A DNA stretch of 41,756 bases from Pelagibius sp. (GTDB taxonomy: Bacteria > Pseudomonadota > Alphaproteobacteria > Kiloniellales > Kiloniellaceae): contig NZ_JANQOI010000040.1 of the NCBI RefSeq assembly GCF_028289705.1, positions 1-41,756 on the forward strand, in the 5' to 3' direction. The position numbers and the translations under genes are program-made. Shown piece by piece: positions 25,467 through 33,500 of this stretch. Position 1 is the first letter of the stretch; each line of letters starts with the position of its first letter. Below the pieces are notes generated by a model. The model was given only the letters and a program-made list of their open reading frames with translations. It was not told the origin of the DNA and ran no database searches.

Positions 25467-26450
25467 ATGATGCATAGAAAACTGATGCTTCTTCTGGCCG
25501 CCCTGGTGCTGGCGCTGCCGCCGGCGGCCTTGGCGCAGTCCGGCGAGATCGGGTCCACGCCGCTGATTCGCCTGAAGACCGAGGCCGTGGTCGACGATAC
25601 GGTGGTGCGGCTGGGCGACCTCTTCGACGGGATCGAGCTGCCGGGCCTGGCGGAAACCCCGGTGGCCCGGGCGCCCGAGCTCGGCCAGGAGGTCGACATC
25701 GGCGCGCGCTGGTTGCTCGCCGTGGCGCGCTCCCACGACCTGGACTGGCAGCCCCGGTCCCGCTTTGAGCGGATCACCCTGCGCCGGGCGAGCCAGACCA
25801 TCGGAACCGAGGAAATCGAAGCGGCCGTCCGCGTGGCCCTGGAAGACAGGGCCATGGATCACCGCCTGGAACTGGTGCTCGACAATCCAGGCCTGAGCCT
25901 GCAGTTGCCCAGCGCCAGCGAGGCGAGCCTCGCGGTCACCGGCCTGAGCCACGATCCCGACAGCGGGCGCTTCGTCGCCCACATCACGGCCCCGGCGAAC
26001 GGACAGCCCTTCGCCCGGATCTCCGTGACCGGCCGGGCCATGCAGCTCACCGAAGTTCCGGTGCTGCGCCGCAACCTGAACCCGGGAGATGTGATCCGGC
26101 CTGACGACATCGAGTGGATCACCCTGCGGGTCAACCGCCTGACCCGCAGCACGGTCAGCGACCAGGGCAGTCTGATCGGCATGAGCCCGCGGCGGCCGAT
26201 CCGCTCTCAGCAGATCATTCGCACCACCGACCTGCAGACCCCTATCGTGGTCGCCAAGAACAGCCTGGTCACCATCCGCCTGCAGACCCAGCGCATGGAG
26301 CTGACGGTCAGGGGACGGGCGCTTGAGGACGGGGCCCAGGCCGATGTCGTCCGGGTGATGAACACCACTTCGAACAGCGTCGTCAACGCCGTGGTGATCG
26401 ATGCCGGGACCGTGGTGGTGACGCCTCCTGCGGCGGCCGGCGGCAATTGA
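25467..26450 (+). CDS. flgA: Flagellar P-ring assembly chaperone FlgA
   Basis: Periplasmic chaperone for assembly of FlgI into the P-ring. The 327-residue product has a signal peptide (MMHRKLMLLLAALVLALPPAALAQ) and an N-terminal wing domain. The SAF/FlgA domain reads EVPVLRRNLNPGDVIRPDDIEWITLRVNRL...SLIGMSPRRPIRSQQIIRTTDLQTPIVVAKNSLVTIRLQTQRMELTVRGRALEDGAQADVVRVMN. The C-terminal half is strongly conserved in pattern. It is somewhat longer than enterobacterial FlgA, as usual in Alphaproteobacteria, and starts 12 bases after flgG. Confidence 0.94.
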   Translation: MMHRKLMLLLAALVLALPPAALAQSGEIGSTPLIRLKTEAVVDDTVVRLGDLFDGIELPGLAETPVARAPELGQEVDIGARWLLAVARSHDLDWQPRSRFERITLRRASQTIGTEEIEAAVRVALEDRAMDHRLELVLDNPGLSLQLPSASEASLAVTGLSHDPDSGRFVAHITAPANGQPFARISVTGRAMQLTEVPVLRRNLNPGDVIRPDDIEWITLRVNRLTRSTVSDQGSLIGMSPRRPIRSQQIIRTTDLQTPIVVAKNSLVTIRLQTQRMELTVRGRALEDGAQADVVRVMNTTSNSVVNAVVIDAGTVVVTPPAAAGGN

Positions 26451-26464
26451 CGGGAGACAAGGAC

Positions 26465-27247
26465 ATGATCAACCGAGAAACAAGCCGGACAAGGGCCCTC
26501 TGCACCCTTCTCCACCGCGGCCTGCTGGTGAGCCTGATCGGGCTGTCGCTGAGCGGTTGCAACATGCTGAACCGCCTCTCTCAGGTGGGCGAAGAACCGA
26601 AGCTGTCCACGATCGACAGCCCGGCGCCGCTCGCCGGTGAACAGGCGGTCTCCCTGCCGATGCCGGCGCCGGTCGAGATCGACCGCCAGCCCAACTCCCT
26701 CTGGCGGCCGGGGTCCCGCGCCTTCCTGAAGGACCAGCGGGCGAGCAACGTCGGCGACCTGCTGACCGTGATCATCCAGATCTCCGACAATGCGGCCATC
26801 AACAACACCACCACCCGCAGCCGGACCAATGCCGAGGACGCCTCCGCCAGCGCCTTCCTGGGCTACGAATCCAGGCTGGCAAGAATCTTCCCGGACGCCA
26901 TCGATCCCACCGACCTCGTCGACCTCGACAGCACCTCTTCCTCCGAGGGCACCGGCGGCGTGAACCGCAACGAGACCATCAATCTGCGGATCGCCGCGCT
27001 GGTCACCCAGGTCCTGCCCAACGGCAACCTCGTGCTGGCCGGACGCCAGGAAGTGAGGGTGAATTTCGAGAAGCGCGAGCTCCAGGTCGCCGGCATCATC
27101 CGCCCGGAGGACATCACCTCGCAGAACACCATCGGCTACGACCAGATCGCCGAGGCGCGCATCGCCTATGGCGGCCAGGGCCAGATTTCCGACATCCAGC
27201 AGCCGCGCTACGGCCAGCAGGTCTTCGATATCATCTGGCCGTTCTAG
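26465..27247 (+). CDS. flgH: Flagellar L-ring lipoprotein FlgH
   Basis: Outer-membrane L-ring subunit. The 260-residue product has a lipoprotein signal peptide with lipobox LSGC (Cys about residue 30). The family segments follow: SLWRPGSRAFLKDQRASNVGDLLTVIIQISDNAAINNTTTRSR, then TINLRIAALVTQVLPNGNLVLAGRQEVRVNFEKRELQVAGIIRPEDI and IAYGGQGQISDIQQPRYGQQVFDIIWPF, which is the typical FlgH C terminus. GGGAG lies upstream of ATG 26465. It is the last gene of the operon and is followed by a strong hairpin terminator. Confidence 0.97.
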   Translation: MINRETSRTRALCTLLHRGLLVSLIGLSLSGCNMLNRLSQVGEEPKLSTIDSPAPLAGEQAVSLPMPAPVEIDRQPNSLWRPGSRAFLKDQRASNVGDLLTVIIQISDNAAINNTTTRSRTNAEDASASAFLGYESRLARIFPDAIDPTDLVDLDSTSSSEGTGGVNRNETINLRIAALVTQVLPNGNLVLAGRQEVRVNFEKRELQVAGIIRPEDITSQNTIGYDQIAEARIAYGGQGQISDIQQPRYGQQVFDIIWPF

Positions 27248-27300
27248 GACTTGGCAAGAGGGGTCCGCCGCGCCTGTGGCCCCATGGCCCGAAAAGGAAA

Positions 27301-27335
27301 GAGGGGCCGCCAATCGGTGGCCCCTCGCCTATTTC
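27301..27335 (+). terminator. Hairpin terminator between flgH and dksA
   Basis: GAGGGGCC (27301-27308) pairs with GGCCCCTC (27319-27326), and three inner pairs including one G-U extend the stem to 11 base pairs with the loop AATC. On the plus strand it is followed by GCCTATTTCT, on the minus strand by TTTCCTTTT, so it probably terminates both convergent transcripts. Confidence 0.8.
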
Positions 27336-27374
27336 TCTACCCCGGGGCCTGGCCCCTGGTCATGGAGATTCGGT

Positions 27375-27791
27375 TCAGTCGTCGCGGTGGGTCCGTTCCA
27401 TGCGCTCGTGGCGTTCCTGAGATTCGATGGAAAGCGTGGCGATGGGGCGGGCCTCCAGACGGCGCAGCGAGATCGGTTCGCCCGTCTCTTCGCAGTAGCC
27501 GTAGGAATCTTCTTCGATGCGGCGCAGCGCGGCATCGATCTTGGAAATCAGTTTGCGCTCCCGGTCGCGGGTCCGCAGCTCAAGCGAGCGGTCGGTTTCC
27601 AAAGAGGCGCGGTCGGCGATATCGGGCTCATGCAATGAGACCTCCTGCAGGTGCTGCAACGTCTCGCCCGATTCGCGCTGCAGCTCGTCCTTCCATTGCA
27701 GGAGCTTCCGTCGGAAATATTCACGCATTCGCGCGTTCATGAAGACTTCGTCCTCGCTCGGACGATAGTTCTTCGGAAGTCTGACAGTCAT
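27375..27791 (-). CDS. dksA: RNA polymerase-binding transcription factor DksA
   Basis: Binds the secondary channel of RNA polymerase and acts with ppGpp. The 138-residue product has a coiled coil (EYFRRKLLQWKDELQRESGETLQHL) with the tip motif DIADRA (Asp57, Asp60, Ala62) required for function in E. coli. The globular end reads GYCEETGEPISLRRLEARPIATLSIESQERHE. Of the four zinc-ligand cysteines only Cys100 remains; the others are Thr103, Ser121 and Ser124. Such one-cysteine DksA proteins are known in Alphaproteobacteria, including a functional Rhodobacter example. The ATG at 27791 follows CAGGG; upstream in-frame codons are not family-like. A promoter is visible upstream. Confidence 0.94.
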   Translation of the reverse strand: MTVRLPKNYRPSEDEVFMNARMREYFRRKLLQWKDELQRESGETLQHLQEVSLHEPDIADRASLETDRSLELRTRDRERKLISKIDAALRRIEEDSYGYCEETGEPISLRRLEARPIATLSIESQERHERMERTHRDD

Positions 27792-27827
27792 CCCTGGTCC
27801 CGTTAATGAGTACCAAAACGCGCCGGG

Positions 27828-27855
27828 AGTATATGGAATTTGCCTTGCCCGGCAA
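27828..27855 (-). promoter_or_regulatory. Putative dksA promoter with overlapping palindrome
   Basis: On the minus strand TTGCCG (27855-27850) and TATACT (27833-27828) are 16 bases apart, a good sigma-70-type pair about 37 bases before the dksA ATG. The -35 is embedded in the palindrome CTTGCCCGGCAAG (27844-27856), a possible operator. Confidence 0.5.
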
Positions 27856-27931
27856 GCCTTTGAAATCATCAAATCTTCTTGCGCCTGCGGCGGCGGGCGC
27901 GCGGGCCCGGCGTCAGGCCTGCCGAGGCCCG

Positions 27932-28345
27932 TCAGCGGCCCCGTTTGGCCAATTCTACCGCTGCCCGAATTTCGATTTCGTTGACGATTTCCGCCAGTTT
28001 CGGGTCTTCGATCTGCTCCCGGCGCTGGGCCAGCAGCTCCGTGAGACGCTCAAGCCGCTCCGGCGAAATCTCCCCAAATACGAGTGCCAGACGCAATTCT
28101 TCAAGTTTTTCGAGAATATCTTCGGCCCGCCGCCGCGCCCGGCCGGGGCCTGCCGTGGCATCCCCCACCTCCTGCAGCGCCAGCAGGGCATTCACGGCCT
28201 GGACTGGCGTCGACCCGGCGGCGGTGGCGCTCTGGGTGGCGGTCCCCTCCAGGGCCCGGGCGAAACCGCCGCCGCCGCCGGTGGCGGAAGCGGCCGATCG
28301 CGGCTTCGATGTGGTCCTTGGCCCCGTGAGACGGTTGATTTTCAT
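27932..28345 (-). CDS. fliX: Flagellar assembly trans-acting regulator FliX
   Basis: FliX senses early basal-body assembly and controls the sigma-54 activator FlbD in Caulobacter. The 137-residue product has a basic N terminus (MKINRLTGPRTTSKPR), a Gly-rich spacer, the conserved VQAVNALLALQEVGD segment (about residues 48-62), then the helical EDILEKLEELRLALVFGEISPERLERLTELLAQRREQIEDPKLAEIVNEIEIRAAVELAKRG. This pattern is specific to FliX. It is divergent from flgI, as in Caulobacter, with a perfect CtrA box and a sigma-54 promoter in between. Confidence 0.92.
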   Translation of the reverse strand: MKINRLTGPRTTSKPRSAASATGGGGGFARALEGTATQSATAAGSTPVQAVNALLALQEVGDATAGPGRARRRAEDILEKLEELRLALVFGEISPERLERLTELLAQRREQIEDPKLAEIVNEIEIRAAVELAKRGR

Positions 28346-28393
28346 TCTTTGCCCTGGTGTCGGTGCACTTGGGCCGACACTGCGTGCTGGCGG

Positions 28394-28409
28394 TTAACAA
28401 GCGGTTAAA
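28394..28409. promoter_or_regulatory. Perfect CtrA box between fliX and flgI
   Basis: TTAA (28394-28397), seven bases, TTAA (28405-28408): on the minus strand toward fliX it reads TTAA-CCGCTTG-TTAAC, a full match to the CtrA consensus. It lies about 50 bases before the fliX start. This is the best CtrA match in the window. Confidence 0.65.
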
Positions 28410-28542
28410 CCTCTGATAACGCGGCAAAAATTTCCTACACCGGCGGAGCCCTTTTTGCCTCATCGCGGGCGCACCCAGCCGCTGCCGGAACGCAGATTCC
28501 GCGGAATTCCGCCACTTTTCGCGGGCGGGCCGGGGCCCGTTA

Positions 28543-28561
28543 CTTGGCATGCCTTTCGCAT
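28543..28561 (+). promoter_or_regulatory. Sigma-54 promoter of flgI
   Basis: CTTGGCATGCCTTTCGCAT has GG and GC separated by ten bases, as sigma-54 requires, with one mismatch in the -12 element (TTCGCA for TTTGCA). It lies about 40 bases before the flgI start on the same strand. The -24 half is the same TGGCATG seen at flgF. Confidence 0.6.
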
Positions 28562-28602
28562 AGATGAGGCCGAGTCAAGAACCCTGCTTTGGGATTGCCC
28601 GT

Positions 28603-29781
28603 ATGACCTGTGCCCAGCCCCTGTCCCAGCCTGCCCGGCCCCGCGGCGCCCTCGCCGCTGCCGGAGCGTCCCTGGTCCTGCTGCTGTGGGTCCTTGCCTG
28701 CCTGCTGCTCGGCAGCGGGACGGCGGCGGCCCAGGCGCAGTCACGGATCAAGGACCTGGCGGACTTCGAGGGCGTGCGCGACAACCTGCTGGTCGGCTAC
28801 GGGCTGGTGGTTGGCCTCAACGGCACCGGCGACGACCTGGCCAGCGCGGTCTTCACGCGGGAAAGCCTCATCGGCATGCTGCAGCGCCTGGGCGTGAACG
28901 CGCGCGACGACGATCTGGACAGCGACAACGTGGCAGCGGTGATGGTCACCGCCAATCTGCCGCCGTTTTCCCGGCAGGGCACGCGTATCGATATTCAGGT
29001 CTCCGCCCTGGGCGACGCCGACAGCCTGCTGGGCGGCACCCTGCTGGTGACCCCCCTGCTGGCCGCCGACGGCGAGGTCTATGCCGTCGCCCAGGGCCAG
29101 GTCGCCGTGGCCGGCTTCAGCGCCGCCGGCAATGCCGAGACCATCGTCAAGGGGGTCCCGACCTCCGGGCGCATCGCCAACGGCGCCATCATCGAGCGCG
29201 AGTTGGGCTTCGAACTGGAGCAGATGCGCTCGGTGAAGCTTTCCCTGCGCAATCCGGACCTGACCACCGCCCGCCGGGTCGCCGAGGCGATCAACGCGTT
29301 CACCGGCGAGAACGCGGCCCGCTCCACCGACCCGGCCACCGTGCGGGTCTCGGTCCCCGCCCGCTACAACAACGACACCGTCGCCCTGATGACCGATATC
29401 GAGCAGCTCCGCGTGCGCGCCGACCAGCCGGCCCGCGTGGTGATCGACGAGGCCTCCGGCATCATCGTCATGGGCGAGAACGTGCGGATCAGCACCGTCG
29501 CCATCGCCCAGGGCAATCTGACCATCCGCATCACCGAGACGCCCCAGGTCAGCCAGCCCAACGCCTTTTCCGCAACCGGCGACACCGAGGTCGTCGACCG
29601 GACCCAGATCGAGGTCGACGAAGACGCCGACAACCGCCTGGCGGTGGTCCCCGCGGGCGTCAGCCTGCAGGAGCTGGTCAACGGCCTCAACGCCCTGGGC
29701 ATCGGCCCGCGGGACATGATCTCCATCCTTCAAGCCATCAAGGCCGCCGGCGCCTTGCAGGCGGAAATCGAGGTGCTCTAG
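28603..29781 (+). CDS. flgI: Flagellar P-ring protein FlgI
   Basis: Periplasmic P-ring subunit. The 392-residue precursor has a long signal peptide (hydrophobic core AAAGASLVLLLWVLACLLLG, cleavage near AAAQA). Mature FlgI begins QSRIKDLADFEGVRDNLLVGYGLVVGLNGTGD. Further signatures are DSDNVAAVMVTANLPPFSRQGTRIDIQVSALGDADSLLGGTLLVTPLLAADGEVYAVAQG and the C-terminal VNGLNALGIGPRDMISILQAIKAAGALQAEIEVL. ATG 28603 is preferred over 28564 because it gives a normal signal peptide and lies further from the sigma-54 promoter. First gene of flgI-flgJ-flgN-flgK-flgL-fliW. Confidence 0.96.
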   Translation: MTCAQPLSQPARPRGALAAAGASLVLLLWVLACLLLGSGTAAAQAQSRIKDLADFEGVRDNLLVGYGLVVGLNGTGDDLASAVFTRESLIGMLQRLGVNARDDDLDSDNVAAVMVTANLPPFSRQGTRIDIQVSALGDADSLLGGTLLVTPLLAADGEVYAVAQGQVAVAGFSAAGNAETIVKGVPTSGRIANGAIIERELGFELEQMRSVKLSLRNPDLTTARRVAEAINAFTGENAARSTDPATVRVSVPARYNNDTVALMTDIEQLRVRADQPARVVIDEASGIIVMGENVRISTVAIAQGNLTIRITETPQVSQPNAFSATGDTEVVDRTQIEVDEDADNRLAVVPAGVSLQELVNGLNALGIGPRDMISILQAIKAAGALQAEIEVL

Positions 29782-29783
29782 CC

Positions 29784-30110
29784 ATGCTCGACAGCCCCGT
29801 CATTCCCGCCATGCCGCTGGCGCCGGTCCAACAGGCCGGCCCCGGCCAAAGGCAGATGAGCCAGGAGGCCATGCAGCGCGCCGCCAAGAAGGCGGGCGAG
29901 GAGTTCGAAGCCCTTTTCATCGCCGAGATGCTGGGCCCGGTCTTCGAGGGCCTGAGTTCCGAAGGCATGTTCGGCGGCGGCTCCGGCGAGAAGATCTATC
30001 GCTCCCTGATGGTTCAGGAATACGGCAAGGCCATCGCCCGCGCTGGCGGCGTGGGCATTGCCGAAGCCGTTCAAAGTGAAATGCTCAAGATGCAGGAGAT
30101 GCAATCATGA
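29784..30110 (+). CDS. flgJ: Rod-binding protein, FlgJ N-terminal domain only
   Basis: The 108-residue product corresponds to the rod-binding half of FlgJ: AAKKAGEEFEALFIAEMLGPVFEGL, then GGGSGEKIYRSLMVQEYGKAIARAGGVGIAEAV. There is no muramidase domain, which is normal in Alphaproteobacteria, where a separate lytic enzyme opens the wall. It starts two bases after flgI and overlaps the next gene by ATGA. Confidence 0.92.
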   Translation: MLDSPVIPAMPLAPVQQAGPGQRQMSQEAMQRAAKKAGEEFEALFIAEMLGPVFEGLSSEGMFGGGSGEKIYRSLMVQEYGKAIARAGGVGIAEAVQSEMLKMQEMQS

Positions 30111-30568
30111 CCGAGCAGGATCTCCAGTCCGCTCCCCCCTCTCCGGAAGAGTTGCGGCAGATCATCAGCCTGGTCGAAGACCTCACCGCGGTGATGAGCC
30201 GGGAGGTAGACCTCTTGCGGGCCATGCGCGTGCGCGAGTTCGGCGAGCTGCAGGACCACAAGCTGTCCCTGGTGCAGTCCTATGAGAAGCAGACCTCGCC
30301 GCTGCGCAGCAACCCGGCCTTCGCCGAATTGATCGACCCGCTGCTGCGCGAGGAACTGACCGACGTGATGGAACGCATGCACGGCGTGATGAACGAGAAC
30401 GAGATGGCGATCAACGCGGCGCGCAAGGCCAACGAGCGGATCGCCACGGCGATCGTCAATGCCGTCCAGGGCCAGCAGAGCGAGAGCAGCGGCTACTCCG
30501 AACGCGGCAGCCTCAATCGCCAGGCCGCCCAGCCCCCGGTCTCGGTGCAGCTCGACCAGCACCTCTAG
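30107..30568 (+). CDS. FlgN-like export chaperone
   Basis: A 153-residue all-helical cytoplasmic protein: LRQIISLVEDLTAVMSREVDLLRAMRVREFGELQDHKLSLVQSYEKQTSPL and LTDVMERMHGVMNENEMAINAARKANERIATAIVNAVQ. Arrangement and length fit FlgN, the chaperone of FlgK and FlgL, and it lies directly before those two genes. The C-terminal 30 residues are polar and probably bind substrate or are disordered. FlgN proteins are poorly conserved, so the call rests on helical pattern and position. Confidence 0.75.
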   Translation: MTEQDLQSAPPSPEELRQIISLVEDLTAVMSREVDLLRAMRVREFGELQDHKLSLVQSYEKQTSPLRSNPAFAELIDPLLREELTDVMERMHGVMNENEMAINAARKANERIATAIVNAVQGQQSESSGYSERGSLNRQAAQPPVSVQLDQHL

Positions 30569-30622
30569 GCCGCCGGCCGACAGACCGCAAACCGGGGACC
30601 AGACAGGAACGAGACGCCGCCC

Positions 30623-32506
30623 ATGTCGCTCAGCATCGCCCTTACCAACGCCCTCTCTGGGCTGCAGGTGAACCAGACCGCCCTGCAGGTGACCTCCAAC
30701 AACGTCGCCAACGTCAATACGCCGGACTACGCGCGCAAGATCCACGACCAGCGGAACCGGGTTCTTGGCGGCCAGGGCGTGGGCGTCGAAACAGCGGAGA
30801 TCGCGCGCCAGATCGACCAGTTCCTGCGCCGCGATCTGGTCAGGGAGACGACGGTCCTGGGCAACATCGAAGTTGCCTCGGAGTACTACAACCGCATGCA
30901 GTCGATGTTCGGCTCCCTCGGCAACAACAACGCCCTCGGCAACTCCATCAGCGATCTGGCGGTGGCTCTGGAAGACGTCGCCACCAGCCCGGAGGTCGCC
31001 GCTCATCGCTTTGGCGCGGTGAATGAAGCCGAGGAAATGGCGCAATATATCAATGATATGGCGACCAATGTTCAGACATTGCGTTCGCAGGCGGATTCGG
31101 AGATTGCGGCAGCCGTCGATATCATCAACGCCGAGCTTGAGATCATCTCCGACCTCAATTCCCAGATCGGCAACAACACCTTGAAGGGCCTACCGGTCGG
31201 CGACCTGCAGGACCGCCGCGACGTCGCCATCAAGACCATTGCCGAGTACATGGAGCTGCAGGAGTTCACCGACTCCTTCGGCCAGGTCAGGCTGTTCACC
31301 TCCGCCGGGCGCTCGCTGGTCTCCGGCACCTCCAACAGCACCCTGTCCTACACCGTCACCCCCTTCATGACCGCCAACGAGACCTATCCGACGACCATCA
31401 GCGGCATCTACCTGAACGGTGGCGCGGCACCGCCGCCCAGCAGCGACATGACCACCGAGATTCAGGGCGGCAAGTTGCAGGCGCTGATCGAGATGCGCGA
31501 TCAGACCCTGCCGGCGATGACCGCACAGATCGACCAGCTCGCCGGGCAGATGCGCGACGAAGTCAACCGGGCCCATAATCGCGGCGCCAACACCCCCTTC
31601 GGTTCTGGCACGGCCGCCGGCGATGCGGCCGCCATGTACGGCACGCGGGTGATCAACACCCCGGGCGACCCCCTGACCCTCGGCTCGGACGTGACCTTCG
31701 CAATCCTCGACGCCACCGGTAACGCGGTCATCGCGCCGCTCACCATCGCCGCCGGCGCCACCACGCCGACCGCCATCATCACCGCCATCAACGGCCATCT
31801 GACCTCGGCGCCCGGCTACGGCACCGCGGCCTGGAACAACAGCCGCATGGAGATCAAGCTGGAACCCGGGTACCGGCTGGCCATCCTGGACAACGGCCCC
31901 GCCGCCGATTTGGGCGATGCCACCATCCAGTTCGATGCCGACGGCGACTTGGTCCAGGAAACCTATATGGGCTTCTCGAACTTCTTCGGCCTGAACGACC
32001 TCTTCGAGACCCCGGAGCTCGCCACCGGCGTGCCGGCGCTGGCCAACCAGGGAAGCCAGACCGGCATCTCCAGCACCATGGCCGTGCGCCAGTCGATCAT
32101 CGACGATCCCTCCTATCTCTCTCGCGGCATGCTGCGGGGCACATCGCCGGCATTGACCCTGGGGGTCGGCGACAACGAGATCGCCCAGCAGCTTGCCGAT
32201 GCCTTCGGTGAGAACTTCAGCTACGCCAGCATCACCGATGGACCCTCGGCCACCAGCACCACCTTCTCCGGTTATGCCGGGGTGATCCTGTCGTTCAACG
32301 CCTCGGCGACGGCCGCGGCCGACGACACGCTGAACTTCCAGTCCTTTTTCTTCGAGGATCTGGAAGCGAAGTTCCTCTCGGAGGCCGGGGTCAACCTCGA
32401 CGAAGAGCTGGCCAACATGACCATCTTCCAGAACGCCTACAACGCCTCGGCGCGGCTGGTGCAGGCGGTCGACGAGATGCTCGAAACCCTGCTGAACCTG
32501 AGCTGA
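30623..32506 (+). CDS. flgK: Flagellar hook-associated protein FlgK (HAP1)
   Basis: First hook-filament junction protein. The 627-residue product begins with the axial-protein N terminus SLSIALTNALSGLQVNQTALQVTSNNVANVNTPDYARKI and has the FlgK-specific LVRETTVLGNIEVASEYYNRMQSMFGSLGNNNALGNSISDLAVALEDVATSPE. It ends with NLDEELANMTIFQNAYNASARLVQAVDEMLETLLNLS. The central region is a large variable domain. It starts 54 bases after the FlgN-like gene and is followed by flgL. Confidence 0.96.
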   Translation: MSLSIALTNALSGLQVNQTALQVTSNNVANVNTPDYARKIHDQRNRVLGGQGVGVETAEIARQIDQFLRRDLVRETTVLGNIEVASEYYNRMQSMFGSLGNNNALGNSISDLAVALEDVATSPEVAAHRFGAVNEAEEMAQYINDMATNVQTLRSQADSEIAAAVDIINAELEIISDLNSQIGNNTLKGLPVGDLQDRRDVAIKTIAEYMELQEFTDSFGQVRLFTSAGRSLVSGTSNSTLSYTVTPFMTANETYPTTISGIYLNGGAAPPPSSDMTTEIQGGKLQALIEMRDQTLPAMTAQIDQLAGQMRDEVNRAHNRGANTPFGSGTAAGDAAAMYGTRVINTPGDPLTLGSDVTFAILDATGNAVIAPLTIAAGATTPTAIITAINGHLTSAPGYGTAAWNNSRMEIKLEPGYRLAILDNGPAADLGDATIQFDADGDLVQETYMGFSNFFGLNDLFETPELATGVPALANQGSQTGISSTMAVRQSIIDDPSYLSRGMLRGTSPALTLGVGDNEIAQQLADAFGENFSYASITDGPSATSTTFSGYAGVILSFNASATAAADDTLNFQSFFFEDLEAKFLSEAGVNLDEELANMTIFQNAYNASARLVQAVDEMLETLLNLS

Positions 32507-32523
32507 GGACGGGAGGTCTTGTG

Positions 32524-33444
32524 ATGTTTCGCGTCGCCAACTACGCCCAGCACCAGCTGACGCTGTCCTACACCATGCGCACCCAGGGCAGCGTCGCCGA
32601 ACGGCAGATCGAAATCGCCAGCGGCAAGCGCGCTCAGCAGTATTCGACCATCGCCACCGATGCCAGCGAACTGGTCAACCTGGAGCGCTCGGTGGTGCGC
32701 ACCGAGCAGTTCACGCGCAACATCGACCAGGCTCTGACCCGGCTCGGCATCATGGAATCCTCCGTCGCGATCATGGTGCAGCGCTCGACCGAGGTGCTGG
32801 CCATCATGAGCTCCGCCATCTCCGGCGAGAACATCAGCGACGTTCCTCTGCAGGAATTCTCCGCCACCTTTCTGGCGGAGATGGAATCGCTCCTGAACAC
32901 CCAGCACGAGGACCGCTACCTCTTTGCCGGATCGCAGACCGATGCCCCGGCGGTCGACCTGAGCGACGTCGCCTATACGCCGCAGGCCGGCCTGCCCGGC
33001 GTCTTCACCGCCGACTTCGACTACTACCAGGGCGACACCCTGGTGATGGCGATCCGCACCGACGAGACCTTCGAGACGGATTACGGCATCACGGGCGACG
33101 AGCCGGCTTTCGAGGAGATGCTGCGCGCCCTCTCCTACATGGACTATGCCGGCGCCAACCTGGACGGCGCCGTCCTGCAGCAGGCCTATACGATGATGAA
33201 GTCCGCCGTCGACGGGCTGAGCGATATCCGTGGCCGCATCGGTGCCAGCTCCAAGGTTCTGGAATCCGCCAGAAGCGGCCACGACGACTATCTGACCTAT
33301 GCCAGCAACCTGGTCTCCGTCCTGGAGGACGTCGACGTCGCCGAGGCAACCACCCGCCTGGCCCAGGACGAGGTGCAGCTCCAGGGCTCCTATTTGGCCC
33401 TGTCTCGGGTCAGCGAGCTCAGCCTATTAAATTACCTGAGATAG
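32524..33444 (+). CDS. flgL: Flagellar hook-associated protein FlgL (HAP3)
   Basis: Second hook-filament junction protein, flagellin-like. The 306-residue product has the N-terminal helix pattern QHQLTLSYTMRTQGSVAERQIEIASGKRAQQYSTIATDASELVNLERSV, the central LLNTQHEDRYLFAGSQTDAPAVDLSD typical of FlgL, and a C-terminal helix ending VDVAEATTRLAQDEVQLQGSYLALSRVSELSLLNYLR. ATG 32524 has GGGAGG seven bases upstream; the GTG just before it is less likely. Position after flgK is standard. Confidence 0.95.
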   Translation: MFRVANYAQHQLTLSYTMRTQGSVAERQIEIASGKRAQQYSTIATDASELVNLERSVVRTEQFTRNIDQALTRLGIMESSVAIMVQRSTEVLAIMSSAISGENISDVPLQEFSATFLAEMESLLNTQHEDRYLFAGSQTDAPAVDLSDVAYTPQAGLPGVFTADFDYYQGDTLVMAIRTDETFETDYGITGDEPAFEEMLRALSYMDYAGANLDGAVLQQAYTMMKSAVDGLSDIRGRIGASSKVLESARSGHDDYLTYASNLVSVLEDVDVAEATTRLAQDEVQLQGSYLALSRVSELSLLNYLR

Positions 33445-33500
33445 CGATTTCGTAACCACATCAGAGCGATAATAGGGCCTTCGAGAGTAAGGAGTTAACC

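Noticed and set aside
30107-30568. FliT or FliJ as identity of the gene before flgK
   Set aside because: Length, helical layout and position directly before flgK-flgL fit FlgN better; FliT and FliJ usually sit next to fliS or fliI.
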